Assembly (NCBI GenBank): GCA_044227665.1
Contig: JBGAWK010000032.1
Location: 1 to 26,707, forward strand
DNA length: 26,707 nt
Source of the DNA: JBGAWK01 sp044227665
GTDB taxonomy: Bacteria; Bacteroidota; Bacteroidia; Chitinophagales; JADIYW01
Direction: 5' to 3'
How positions within the stretch are numbered: position 1 is the stretch's first letter; each line of letters opens with the position of its first letter. Below the pieces are notes generated by a model. That model did no database searches. It had not been told where the DNA came from and worked only from the letters and a program-made list of their open reading frames with translations. This document shows, one piece after another, positions 1 through 8,306 of the stretch. Made by a program: the position numbers and the translations under genes.

Positions 1-203
1 TTAGAGGAATATCGTCCTATAGAGGCTGGATTGGTATAGATATTGCTCAAATCAGCACCTACGGCACTAAAGGCATTGGAAACACCCATAGAACGTGCAG
101 TTCCTATGCTCTGTACATTTGCTATGCGCAAAGCATCTATATCATCTTGTGCATATAACGATATATTCATCACTATGCACCATAGTGTAATTTTGATTTT
201 CAT
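1..203 (-). CDS. Partial outer-membrane protein, FadL/OmpP1-like (5' end only)
   Basis: Only the first 67 codons lie in the window; the rest is beyond the left edge. The start is ATG at 203. Residues 1 to about 18 form a signal peptide ending near LYAQ. A stretch reading GTARSMGVSNAFSAVGADLS and then NIYTNPASIG follows. Bacteroidota members of the OmpP1/FadL/TodX outer-membrane family typically begin this way after the signal peptide, with a small-residue-rich 'GTARSMGMGGAF..GGD...NPAG' segment. If so, it is a beta-barrel in the outer membrane, perhaps a channel for hydrophobic compounds. It begins 12 bases after the stop of the Asn-rich lipoprotein gene, so the two are probably cotranscribed. 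The family call is inferred from the N-terminus alone; the barrel itself is not visible. Confidence 0.6.
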   Translation of the reverse strand, partial: MKIKITLWCIVMNISLYAQDDIDALRIANVQSIGTARSMGVSNAFSAVGADLSNIYTNPASIGRYSS

Positions 204-215
204 GGCAAAAATCTA

Positions 216-1178
216 TTATTTTTTGATTTCTTTTACATTTATAGGAGAACTCGGCAAATTATGCTGTGGCTGATTGTTATGCTGTGAATTATTATTCTTT
301 GGCACAGACGGATAGTCATACTTATCAGAATGATTGCTGTTAGGACTATTGTTCTGATTATAGTTTTTGTTAGTGGGCGTGTTTTTTGGAGGGCTTACTT
401 GTACTGGCTGATTATTTACAGGGGGCTTTACTTCATTGTTATAGCCACCAGTTTTGGGACTATATACAGGTTTGGGAGCGTTTTGGACAGGTTTAGGGTC
501 GTGATAGTTTGGGTAGTAATTATTATAAGGATTGTAATTGTTGTAGATATGCCAAGGGCGATTCCAGTTGTTGTAATAGTTGCCCGAATACCAAGGATTG
601 TTATAGCTATAATTCCCCCATTGGTTGCTCCAGGGATTCCAATAGTTCCAAGAATTATTCCATTGTCCCCAATTCCAACCATTAGGTACATTCCAGTTAT
701 TAAAGTTGTTACAATAAGGATTAGAACCCCAATTATTACCCCAGTTGAAATTCATATTCCATCCACTGCTGTAGTTATTCCAGGGATTGTTCCAATAATT
801 GTCCCATCCATTACTCCAAGAGTTCCACTGATTATAGGGAGAATAGTAGCCGAAATCGTTACCACTGTGAAATCGCTGTATTCTAGAGCTGTAGGAACTA
901 CCTCCATAATTATTTATAGTATTATAGTTGTTCGTAATATTTCGACTCGATTCATCCTCTTCATACCTTCCACTACGCGTGCTAGAATTCGGTGAGGTAT
1001 TAGTACCTTGAGCACTTACTGGTTGCGGCGGTGTCACTGTAGAGGAGGATGCAGGCGTATTATAGCTGTTTTCCCCATATACATCGTCAACGAAACCAGT
1101 ACTGGCAGTATTTCTCATCGTAGTACATGATGTACTTATGAATATACATATAGAAAGGGATAGGATTAAATTTTTCAT
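216..1178 (-). CDS. Asn/Trp/Tyr-rich low-complexity lipoprotein
   Basis: 320 residues, function not recognised. The N-terminus is a lipoprotein signal: MKN, then a hydrophobic stretch, then a lipobox ending STSC with the lipidated cysteine at residue 18. Residues of about 30-90 are Ser/Thr/Asn-rich. From about 95 to 225 the chain is almost entirely Asn, Trp, Tyr, Gly and Pro, with repeated units such as NNWN, WNNPW and YNNYY. The last 90 residues are Pro/Asn/Gln-rich and end in a basic VKEIKK. No enzymatic motif is present. Repetitive Trp/Asn-rich lipoproteins of this kind occur in Bacteroidota and are normally left hypothetical. It is read divergently from proS and lies 12 bases upstream of the outer-membrane protein gene, so a cell-surface role is a reasonable guess. 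That it is a real gene is supported by the clean lipobox and by an uninterrupted frame. Confidence 0.8.
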   Translation of the reverse strand: MKNLILSLSICIFISTSCTTMRNTASTGFVDDVYGENSYNTPASSSTVTPPQPVSAQGTNTSPNSSTRSGRYEEDESSRNITNNYNTINNYGGSSYSSRIQRFHSGNDFGYYSPYNQWNSWSNGWDNYWNNPWNNYSSGWNMNFNWGNNWGSNPYCNNFNNWNVPNGWNWGQWNNSWNYWNPWSNQWGNYSYNNPWYSGNYYNNWNRPWHIYNNYNPYNNYYPNYHDPKPVQNAPKPVYSPKTGGYNNEVKPPVNNQPVQVSPPKNTPTNKNYNQNNSPNSNHSDKYDYPSVPKNNNSQHNNQPQHNLPSSPINVKEIKK

Positions 1179-1213
1179 AACTACATTTTTTATGGTTAAA
1201 AAGTTATGCCAAT

Positions 1214-1221
1214 TATATTTG
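1214..1221 (+). promoter_or_regulatory. Bacteroidota -7 element upstream of proS
   Basis: TATATTTG matches the TAnnTTTG consensus exactly and lies 39 bases before the proS ATG, in the 82-base divergent spacer. No clear TTG -33 element is seen at the usual distance, so only the -7 half is supported. Confidence 0.5.
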
Positions 1222-1260
1222 TTCCGTAAAAATAAATCAAATTATATACCAAAAATACCT

Positions 1261-2739
1261 ATGGCTAAAGAATTAACATCACGCGATACCGATTATTCTG
1301 CATGGTATCAGGATTTGGTAATAAAAGGCGGTCTTGCAGAACACTCCGAAGTGAGAGGCTGTATGGTAATAAAGCCTTATGGATATACATTATGGGAGAA
1401 TATGCGAGATGTACTGGATAGAATGTTTAAGGATACCGGACATGTGAACGCCTATTTTCCATTGCTCATCCCTAAGAGTTTCCTGAGCAAAGAAGCTAAT
1501 CATGTGGAAGGGTTTGCCAAGGAATGTGCCGTCGTGACCCATTACCGTCTAAAAAATTCTCCGGATGGTAAGGGTATCATCGTGGATCCTGATGCTAAAT
1601 TGGAAGAAGAACTTATCATTCGTCCTACTTCGGAGACGATTATTTGGAATACCTACCGCAATTGGATACAGTCGTACAGGGATTTACCTTTGTTGATAAA
1701 TCAGTGGGCAAATGTAATGCGCTGGGAGATGCGCACACGCCTATTTTTGCGGACATCAGAATTTCTGTGGCAAGAAGGTCATACTGCCCATGCTACTCCA
1801 GAAGAAGCGGTAGCGGAGACCAAGCAAATGTTGGATGTGTATGCTACTTTTGCTGAAGATTATATGGCTATGCCTGTAATAAAAGGCGTAAAAAGTGCCA
1901 ATGAGAGATTTGCAGGCGCATTAGATACCTATACGATAGAGGCACTTATGCAGGATGGCAAAGCCCTGCAATCAGGAACTTCACACTTCCTTGGGCAGAA
2001 CTTTGCCAAGGCCTTTGAGGTTACTTTCAATAACAAAGAGGGACAGCGAGAATATGTATGGGCTACATCTTGGGGTGTATCTACCCGACTGATAGGAGGA
2101 CTTATTATGGCACATTCCGACGATGAGGGTCTTGTCCTTCCGCCAAAGATTGCGCCGTTTCAGGTTGTAATAATTCCTCTTTTATTTAAAAATGAAGAGG
2201 AGAATAGGCAAGTGTTGCAAGCTATAGATCTTATCAGAGAGCGTTTGCGCGAGAAAGGTATGAGAGTACTTTTGGACACAGATGACACCAAGAGACCAGG
2301 TTTCAAATTTGCAGAATATGAACTCAAAGGTATTCCTGTACGTATAGTAATAGGTATGCGTGACCTCACTAATGGCGTAGCAGAGGTGGCAAGAAGGGAT
2401 ACCAAAGAAAAAACTTCCATACCTATAGAAGGTATAGAAGTAGCAATTAGTGACTTGCTCGATAATATTCATGTCAATATGTACAATAAAGCTAAGTCAT
2501 ATTTGGACACACATATCACAAGTGTGGATACGTGGGAACAGTTTATTGAAGTACTGGATGTGAAAGGCGGATTCGCCTATGCCCACTGGGATGGTACTAC
2601 TGAGACGGAGGAGAAAATTAAAGAATTGACAAAAGCTACCATACGCTGTATCCCGTTGGATAATCCTCAAGAAGATGGGGTATGTATTCTTTCAGGAGCT
2701 ATGTCCGTACAAAGGGTGCTTTTTGCTAGAGCCTATTAA
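1261..2739 (+). CDS. proS: Prolyl-tRNA synthetase (class II, archaeal/eukaryotic-like type)
   Basis: Charges tRNA-Pro with proline in the cytoplasm. The 492-residue product starts MAKELTSRDTDYSAWYQDLV, the normal start of the short ProRS type, which lacks the editing insertion of the E. coli enzyme. The reading frame stays open another 41 codons upstream, but that part is unlike the family and runs through the promoter, so ATG at 1261 is preferred. Visible landmarks are RPTSETIIWNTYRNWI near residue 121, class II motif 2 (RTSEFLWQEGHTAH, about 163-176), motif 3 around GVSTRLIGGLIMAHSDDEG (about 271-290), an anticodon-binding domain to about 410, and the ProRS C-terminal domain. The protein ends in the Ala-Tyr typical of this type. 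It converges on purB with only three bases between the stop codons. Confidence 0.97.
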   Translation: MAKELTSRDTDYSAWYQDLVIKGGLAEHSEVRGCMVIKPYGYTLWENMRDVLDRMFKDTGHVNAYFPLLIPKSFLSKEANHVEGFAKECAVVTHYRLKNSPDGKGIIVDPDAKLEEELIIRPTSETIIWNTYRNWIQSYRDLPLLINQWANVMRWEMRTRLFLRTSEFLWQEGHTAHATPEEAVAETKQMLDVYATFAEDYMAMPVIKGVKSANERFAGALDTYTIEALMQDGKALQSGTSHFLGQNFAKAFEVTFNNKEGQREYVWATSWGVSTRLIGGLIMAHSDDEGLVLPPKIAPFQVVIIPLLFKNEEENRQVLQAIDLIRERLREKGMRVLLDTDDTKRPGFKFAEYELKGIPVRIVIGMRDLTNGVAEVARRDTKEKTSIPIEGIEVAISDLLDNIHVNMYNKAKSYLDTHITSVDTWEQFIEVLDVKGGFAYAHWDGTTETEEKIKELTKATIRCIPLDNPQEDGVCILSGAMSVQRVLFARAY

Positions 2740-2742
2740 ATT

Positions 2743-4071
2743 TTATCTTCCAACATAATTTTGGGGGCTAATAGCTTTGAGTTCTTCTTTAAGGGTATCG
2801 CTGACATTAAGATTGTGAATAAAGTTATAAATTTCTGATTTCCCCACTTTGTTATTGGAACGAGTAAGCTCTTTTAGTGCTTCATAAGGTTGGGGATAAC
2901 CTTCCCTACGCAACACAGTCTGGATGCCTTCAGCCACTACTATCCAATTATTTTCCAAATCTTTGTCTATGGTTTCGGGGTGTAGTTGTAGTTTTCCTAT
3001 GCCTTTTATAATACTTTCTATGGCTATTACAGTATGAGCAAAGGGAACGCCAATATTGCGTAATACTGTAGAGTCTGTAAGGTCGCGTTGTAAGCGGGAT
3101 ATAGGTAGCTTTTCTGCTAGATGACTAAAAAGGGCATTAGCAACCCCTAAGTTGCCTTCAGCATTTTCAAAATCTATTGGGTTTACTTTGTGTGGCATGG
3201 CAGAAGACCCAATCTCTCCAGCTATGATCTTTTGCTTGAAATAATCCATGCTTATGTATGCCCAAATGTCCCTGCAAAAATCTATCATAATAGTATTGAT
3301 ACGCAATACATTATGGCATAGCGCCGCTAGATGGTCATAGTGCTCTATCTGCGTGGTAGGGAAGGAGCGGTAGAGTCCTAACGTTGTATGTACAAAATTT
3401 TTAGCAAAAAGTTGCCAATCTTTATCCGGGTAAGCTACATAGTGGGCATTGAAATTTCCAGTAGCCCCACCGAATTTCGCTCCAAAGGGGAGGGTGTGTA
3501 ATAGCTGCAACTGCTGCTGTAGTCGTTCTGTAAAGACAGTAATTTCTTTTCCCAATCGGGTAGGAGAGGCAGGCTGTCCGTGTGTACGTGCCAGCATGGG
3601 AATATCTAGGGTTGAATCTGAAAGGTTTTGTAGCTTTTGTAGCAAATGAGTGATATAATTGTGGAAGTCTCCTTGTATAAAGTCTTTCAATGACCAGGGA
3701 ATAGCAGTGTTATTGATGTCTTGTGAGGTGAGCCCAAAGTGTACAAATTCCGTGTAGGCTTCCAGTGGAGAATCTTTTAGTTTCTCTTTGATAAAATATT
3801 CTACGGCTTTTACATCGTGGTTCGTAGTCTTTTCCAAATCTTTGATATGCTCTGCATTTGCGATAGAAAAATTGCTTATGATGTCTTCGGTTATCGAAAA
3901 GTCTAATTTTTTTTCAGGATATAAAAATGCTAATAAATCTTGGAGATATGCTAACTCCACTTTTACTCTATAAAAAATCAAAGCATATTCAGAGAAATAG
4001 GAGCTTAACGGAGATGTTTTGGTGTGGTATCTGCCATCCACGGGTGATATAGCATACAAAGGTGAAAGCAT
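2743..4071 (-). CDS. purB: Adenylosuccinate lyase
   Basis: Catalyses two fumarate-releasing steps of purine synthesis: SAICAR to AICAR, and adenylosuccinate to AMP. The 442-residue protein is of the E. coli PurB type, beginning MLSPLYAISPVDGRYHTKTS. The catalytic-histidine segment ARTHGQPASPTRLGKE lies near residues 159-174. The fumarase/aspartase superfamily signature with its flexible catalytic loop, GSSAMPHKVNPIDFENAEGN, lies near 284-303. Length is normal for the family. The gene is convergent with proS and divergent from the Sua5-like gene, with 34 bases between the two start codons. No obvious -7 element of its own is visible in that short gap. Confidence 0.97.
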   Translation of the reverse strand: MLSPLYAISPVDGRYHTKTSPLSSYFSEYALIFYRVKVELAYLQDLLAFLYPEKKLDFSITEDIISNFSIANAEHIKDLEKTTNHDVKAVEYFIKEKLKDSPLEAYTEFVHFGLTSQDINNTAIPWSLKDFIQGDFHNYITHLLQKLQNLSDSTLDIPMLARTHGQPASPTRLGKEITVFTERLQQQLQLLHTLPFGAKFGGATGNFNAHYVAYPDKDWQLFAKNFVHTTLGLYRSFPTTQIEHYDHLAALCHNVLRINTIMIDFCRDIWAYISMDYFKQKIIAGEIGSSAMPHKVNPIDFENAEGNLGVANALFSHLAEKLPISRLQRDLTDSTVLRNIGVPFAHTVIAIESIIKGIGKLQLHPETIDKDLENNWIVVAEGIQTVLRREGYPQPYEALKELTRSNNKVGKSEIYNFIHNLNVSDTLKEELKAISPQNYVGR

Positions 4072-4076
4072 ATTAG

Positions 4077-4084
4077 TATATTTG
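4077..4084 (+). promoter_or_regulatory. Bacteroidota -7 element upstream of the Sua5-like gene
   Basis: TATATTTG is an exact TAnnTTTG match, 21 bases before the ATG at 4106, inside the 34-base spacer with purB. No convincing -33 TTG is seen; that position would fall inside the purB coding sequence. Confidence 0.5.
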
Positions 4085-4105
4085 GTATAAAAATAAGCGT
4101 TTTTT

Positions 4106-4720
4106 ATGTTATTAGAAATTCACCCCAAGAATCCCGATGCGCGCAAGGTACGTCAAGTAATGGAATGTCTCAAAGATGGCGGGGTGATAGTATATCCTAC
4201 AGATACGGTATATGCTATGGGCTGCGATATTCTCAATGCCAAAGGCATGGAAAAGCTATGCCGTATTAAAGGTATAAAACCCGAAAAAAATAATTTTAGT
4301 ATAATATGCTCGGATTTAAGTCATCTAAGTGATTTTACCCTAAATGTAGATACGCCCACATATAAAATGTTGAAGCGCGCATTTCCGGGACCTTATACGT
4401 TTATCCTAAAAGCCAATAACAGTATCCCTAAGATTTTTAAAAATAATAAACGCACGATAGGTATTCGCGTGCCGGATCATACCATACCGCTGACAATAGT
4501 AAAGGAGCTAGGCAACCCCATCGTGACTACATCTATACACAGTCCTAATCTGATTCAAGATTACCTGTCAGAGGCTTGGGAGATAGAAGATATCATGGGC
4601 CATTTGGTGGATATTGTTATTGACGGAGGCTCGGCAGGATTAGCGCCTTCTACCATCATAGATGTAAGTGGCGACGAGCCTATATTGATAAGAGAAGGCA
4701 AAGGTTCTCCTGAAATATAA
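4106..4720 (+). CDS. YciO/Sua5/YrdC-family threonylcarbamoyl-AMP synthase-like protein
   Basis: 204 residues forming one YrdC-like domain. Members make threonylcarbamoyl-AMP, the donor for t6A37 tRNA modification, although the YciO branch is not certain to do this. Visible family segments are GGVIVYPTDTVYAMGCD (about 25-41), then RIKGIKPEKNNFSIICSD, AFPGPYTFILKA, IGIRVPDH and GNPIVTTSIHS. The substrate loop reads KPEKNNFS rather than the KxRPxxKPL of TsaC/Sua5. That places it with YciO-type proteins, which are common in Bacteroidota alongside a second, longer Sua5. comEC starts three bases after the stop, so the two are very probably cotranscribed. Confidence 0.85.
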   Translation: MLLEIHPKNPDARKVRQVMECLKDGGVIVYPTDTVYAMGCDILNAKGMEKLCRIKGIKPEKNNFSIICSDLSHLSDFTLNVDTPTYKMLKRAFPGPYTFILKANNSIPKIFKNNKRTIGIRVPDHTIPLTIVKELGNPIVTTSIHSPNLIQDYLSEAWEIEDIMGHLVDIVIDGGSAGLAPSTIIDVSGDEPILIREGKGSPEI

Positions 4721-4723
4721 TAT

Positions 4724-6649
4724 ATGATATCGTCGCGCTATCCTATGGTGGTTTTAGCCTTGGCGCTAGCTTTAGGCATATTTGCAGGGTCATGGCTGCA
4801 GCCGCAGACAATTTTACAAGGGCTGCTCTTGGCAATAATTGTAGTCATGTGGATTGCTAAACGGGTATTATCAGTAAAATTTATATTGTTTAGAGACTAT
4901 TTTCTTCCTATTGCAATGTTTGCAGCCGGGGTCTTACATGGTATCACCATAAATACGGATACGCTCGCTGTACTTCCTGAAAGAAAAATTGATGCCATAG
5001 CTATAGTCAAGGATGTACAGAAAACAGATAAGGGCTATAAGGCTATGTTGCTTACGGAAGCTATACAAGGTATAAAGCTGACTTCTGAACACCTATCTGT
5101 TATGGCATATATGCCGTGCCGGAAAGATAGAGAACTCCTTCCCGGAGATATTATTGCTATTGAAGGTACTATGTCTGCCTTGCCAAAGCCTATGAATCCC
5201 AATGTCTTTGATTATGGCAAATATCTGAAAAGGAAAAACCTCCAACAAATATGTTATGTAAAGCTATGGCAGCCTACACAAGAGGTAAAATCTGCATTAT
5301 ATATCAAAAGATGGGCCTATTCCATACACATGTATTGTTCAGATATTTTAGATAAATATTTAGTGGATAAAGAAGATGCAGCAATAGCCAAAGGGCTGCT
5401 CCTTGGTACTAAATCGGATATACCCCAAGAAACATTACAAGCATTTATGTCATCAGGATTGATGCATTTGTTATCAGTATCAGGGTATCATGTAGGACTT
5501 ATTTATCTGCTATTGCGCTATGCATTGGCTGTATTTTATAGAAAGAAAAAACATACACAGTTATCAAAGGCTATTATTTCTATAATAGTGATATGGTCAT
5601 TTGCACTTATCAGCGGAATGAGTGCCGCAGTAGTGAGGGCTGCAATGCTATTTACATTACTTCAACTCGGAAAGTCCTTTGCCAAGAAGACTGAAATCCT
5701 CAATCTGCTAGCAATTACTGCCGTAATATTACTATTCATACATCCACAATATCTTTGGGATATAGGTTTTCAGCTCTCTTATCTCGCTATGATAGGGCTC
5801 ATAGTCATCTATCCCAAAATCTATGCATTGTTGTATTTCAAAAGTAAAGTGGCTGACACATTATGGCAGATGTCTGCCGTATCCATAGCGGCAATGGTAC
5901 TGACAACACCGCTCACAATTTATTATTTTGGAAATTTCCCTACCTATTTTTTATTGACTAATATCTATTCGGGAATAGTCGCCTTGGCAATTATAGTGCT
6001 TAGTATTTTAATACTTTTATTTTCAATCTTGCATATAAATATAGGGGCAGTGTGGCTTGGGAATATATCTAATTTGGTCATCAAGTATTTATTTGTAATG
6101 CCTACGTCGTGGGTGGTACATTTGCCAGCAGGAAGTATAAACAATCTGTATATCAATATTGTACAGTGTATAATATTGCTAATGGCCGCAACGATTTTTA
6201 TGTATTATTTATATGAAAAAAAAGTAAGATGGCTCAACACCTCATTAATAGGGATTGTGATAGTCATCCTATTAGCCTATTATGATACGTGGCAGAGTGT
6301 TCAAAATAATTATCTAATATTCTATAGCGTAAAAAACAATATATATATAGGGATAAAGAAAGGATTGCTTACCGACATCATTACGGATGATAGAGATAAT
6401 TTTGATAAAAACTTTTCGTATAACATACAACCTTCGTTACGAGCCACACATAGCAGCGTAGGGAAGATTCACTATATAGAAAGTAAGCAATATAATTTAC
6501 AATATTGCAATGAGTACCTAAAGATAGATAATAGGGTGCAAGCAGATAGTATTAATACGCACATCTTACTAAGGATGAACAGAGAAGTGTACTATATAGA
6601 AAATAATGAGGTATCTAATATTACCAAAAATGGATGTAAGTATTGGTAA
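4724..6649 (+). CDS. comEC: ComEC/Rec2-family DNA-uptake channel protein
   Basis: Polytopic inner-membrane protein of 641 residues; ComEC carries single-stranded DNA across the inner membrane during natural transformation. The N-terminus has two or three membrane segments and a DUF4131-like soluble region (about 70-190, with LPGDIIAIEGTMSALPKPMN). The Competence domain follows (about 215-510) with the diagnostic LMHLLSVSGYHVGLIYLLLR and ISGMSAAVVRAAMLF. A soluble tail of about 120 residues closes the protein. It shows no HxHxDH motif, so the C-terminal metallo-beta-lactamase-like domain of Bacillus ComEC is absent, as is usual in Bacteroidota. It appears to be expressed with the preceding Sua5-like gene. 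Whether this organism is transformable cannot be judged from one gene. Confidence 0.93.
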   Translation: MISSRYPMVVLALALALGIFAGSWLQPQTILQGLLLAIIVVMWIAKRVLSVKFILFRDYFLPIAMFAAGVLHGITINTDTLAVLPERKIDAIAIVKDVQKTDKGYKAMLLTEAIQGIKLTSEHLSVMAYMPCRKDRELLPGDIIAIEGTMSALPKPMNPNVFDYGKYLKRKNLQQICYVKLWQPTQEVKSALYIKRWAYSIHMYCSDILDKYLVDKEDAAIAKGLLLGTKSDIPQETLQAFMSSGLMHLLSVSGYHVGLIYLLLRYALAVFYRKKKHTQLSKAIISIIVIWSFALISGMSAAVVRAAMLFTLLQLGKSFAKKTEILNLLAITAVILLFIHPQYLWDIGFQLSYLAMIGLIVIYPKIYALLYFKSKVADTLWQMSAVSIAAMVLTTPLTIYYFGNFPTYFLLTNIYSGIVALAIIVLSILILLFSILHINIGAVWLGNISNLVIKYLFVMPTSWVVHLPAGSINNLYINIVQCIILLMAATIFMYYLYEKKVRWLNTSLIGIVIVILLAYYDTWQSVQNNYLIFYSVKNNIYIGIKKGLLTDIITDDRDNFDKNFSYNIQPSLRATHSSVGKIHYIESKQYNLQYCNEYLKIDNRVQADSINTHILLRMNREVYYIENNEVSNITKNGCKYW

Positions 6650-6756
6650 TCCAAGATACTATATTGCAACGATGAACAGAATCATTTTTTACTTATAAAC
6701 TATTGATAATTAATATTGTGGATGTGTTGTGTAAAAAATATAAAAAAAATCTGTGA

Positions 6757-6784
6757 TTGTTCGTATAAAATTGCTTTACATTTG
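6757..6784 (+). promoter_or_regulatory. Promoter of the acpP-fabF-rnc operon
   Basis: TTG at 6757-6759, a 17-base spacer, then TACATTTG at 6777-6784, which fits TAnnTTTG exactly. This is the only promoter in the window where both halves of the Bacteroidota pattern are well placed. It lies 20 bases before the acpP ATG, at the end of a 155-base intergenic region in which nothing else stands out. Confidence 0.7.
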
Positions 6785-6804
6785 CAGCATTATATCACTT
6801 GATT

Positions 6805-7038
6805 ATGTCATCAATTTCTGATAGAGTAAAAAAAATAATAGTTGAGAAACTCAACGTAGAAGAAGATCAGGTTACTCCTGAGGCAAGTTTTACTAACGAC
6901 CTAGGCGCAGATTCATTAGATACTGTAGAGCTGATTATGGAATTTGAAAGAGAATTTGAAATCAGTATACCTGATGAGCAAGCAGAAGCTATAGCTACTG
7001 TCGGAGATGCTATAGCATACCTCGAAGCCAACGTTTAA
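6805..7038 (+). CDS. acpP: Acyl carrier protein
   Basis: 77-residue acidic carrier that holds growing acyl chains on 4'-phosphopantetheine during type II fatty-acid synthesis. The attachment site is Ser37 in the motif GADSLDTVELIMEFE. The start MSSISDRVKKIIVEKLNVEE at 6805 is preferred over a TTG two codons earlier because it is the usual family start. The dedicated promoter is just upstream. fabF begins eight bases after the stop, the standard acpP-fabF pairing, so carrier and condensing enzyme are made together. Confidence 0.97.
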   Translation: MSSISDRVKKIIVEKLNVEEDQVTPEASFTNDLGADSLDTVELIMEFEREFEISIPDEQAEAIATVGDAIAYLEANV

Positions 7039-7046
7039 GGATTCTT

Positions 7047-8300
7047 ATGCAACTAAAGCGAGTGGTGATTACCGGCATGGGTGCTATTACCCCTATCGGT
7101 AATGACTTACCTGCTTATTGGGGCAACCTTATTGCTGGCATAAGTGGTGCAGCTCCCATATCACGTTTTGATACTGCTAATTTTAAGACAAAGTTTGCTT
7201 GTGAAGTCAAGGATTTTGATCCACTACTATTTCTGGACAAGAAAGAAGTGCGCCGTCATGATTTATTCACACAATTTGCATTGGCTTGCGCCGAAGAAGG
7301 AGTACGCCATGCGGGTTTGGATAGAGAGGGTATAGACAAAAAAAGAGTAGGCGTAATATGGTGTTCCGGCGTAGGGGGTATAGGTTCTTTTCAGGAAGAA
7401 GTGTTGCAATATGCCAAAGACAATTTTGTGCCTAGATTTTCACCCTTTTTTGTGCCTAAAATGATAGCGGACTTGGCCGCAGGCTATATATCTATACGCT
7501 ATGGCTTCAAGGGATTGAACTTTTGTGTGGTCTCGGCCTGCGCCTCCGCCACCAATGGACTTATAGATGCTTTTAACTATATAAGGCTAGGAAAAGCCAA
7601 TGCTATCGTATGCGGTGCTTCTGAGGCGGCCGTTAATGAGGTAGGCATAGGTGGATTCAATGCTCTAAAAGCATTGTCAGAGCGTAACGATAGCCCTGCT
7701 ACGGCATCACGACCTTTTGACAAAGACAGAGATGGATTTGTTATGGGCGAAGGTGGTGGATGTATCATATTAGAAGAATATCATCATGCGGTAGCAAGAG
7801 GAGCAACCATATATGCCGAAATGATAGGAGGAGGTATGTCGGCAGATGCACATCATATTACGGCACCACATCCAGATGGCGAGGGGGCTATGGCTGTCAT
7901 GCAAGATGCCATAGATGATGCCAGTATAAGTATTTTGGATGTGGACTATATCAATATGCACGGTACTTCTACACCACTAGGAGATGTGGCAGAATCCAAT
8001 GCCATAGTCAAGTTGTTTGGTGAGCGTGTAGCCAGTATGCACCTATCTTCAACCAAGTCCATGACAGGACACCTGCTGGGTGCTGCTGGTGCCATAGAAG
8101 CTATAGCTGCCATACAAAGTGTATATCATAATATTGTACCTCCTACAATCAATCATTTTACCGATGATGAAGCATTCGACACAAGGCTGAATTTTACTTT
8201 TAATAAAGCATATCATGGAAATATTAATATAGCCATGAGCAATACCTTTGGTTTTGGAGGGCATAATGCTGCAGTAATATTCAAGAAATATGAATATTGA
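7047..8300 (+). CDS. fabF: 3-oxoacyl-[ACP] synthase II
   Basis: Condenses malonyl-ACP with acyl-ACP, the chain-lengthening step of fatty-acid synthesis. The 417 residues match KAS II length. The catalytic triad is complete: Cys165 in VVSACASATNG, His305 in NMHGTSTPLGD and His342 in SMTGHLLGAAG. The N-terminal RVVITGMGAITPIGND and the C-terminal NTFGFGGHNAA are also typical. It is the middle gene of acpP-fabF-rnc; rnc starts six bases after its stop, so the three form one operon. Confidence 0.97.
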   Translation: MQLKRVVITGMGAITPIGNDLPAYWGNLIAGISGAAPISRFDTANFKTKFACEVKDFDPLLFLDKKEVRRHDLFTQFALACAEEGVRHAGLDREGIDKKRVGVIWCSGVGGIGSFQEEVLQYAKDNFVPRFSPFFVPKMIADLAAGYISIRYGFKGLNFCVVSACASATNGLIDAFNYIRLGKANAIVCGASEAAVNEVGIGGFNALKALSERNDSPATASRPFDKDRDGFVMGEGGGCIILEEYHHAVARGATIYAEMIGGGMSADAHHITAPHPDGEGAMAVMQDAIDDASISILDVDYINMHGTSTPLGDVAESNAIVKLFGERVASMHLSSTKSMTGHLLGAAGAIEAIAAIQSVYHNIVPPTINHFTDDEAFDTRLNFTFNKAYHGNINIAMSNTFGFGGHNAAVIFKKYEY

Positions 8301-8306
8301 ATAGAT

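Noticed and set aside
330..995. Long open frame (221 codons) antisense to the Asn-rich lipoprotein gene
   Set aside because: It is the mirror of AAT/TGG/TAT-rich codons, giving a chain of Ile, Val, Arg and Pro without any domain. The minus-strand gene has a proper lipobox.
1138..1260. N-terminal extension of proS by 41 codons
   Set aside because: It runs through the -7 element and the first codons of the divergent lipoprotein gene, and the family starts at MAKELTSRDTDY.
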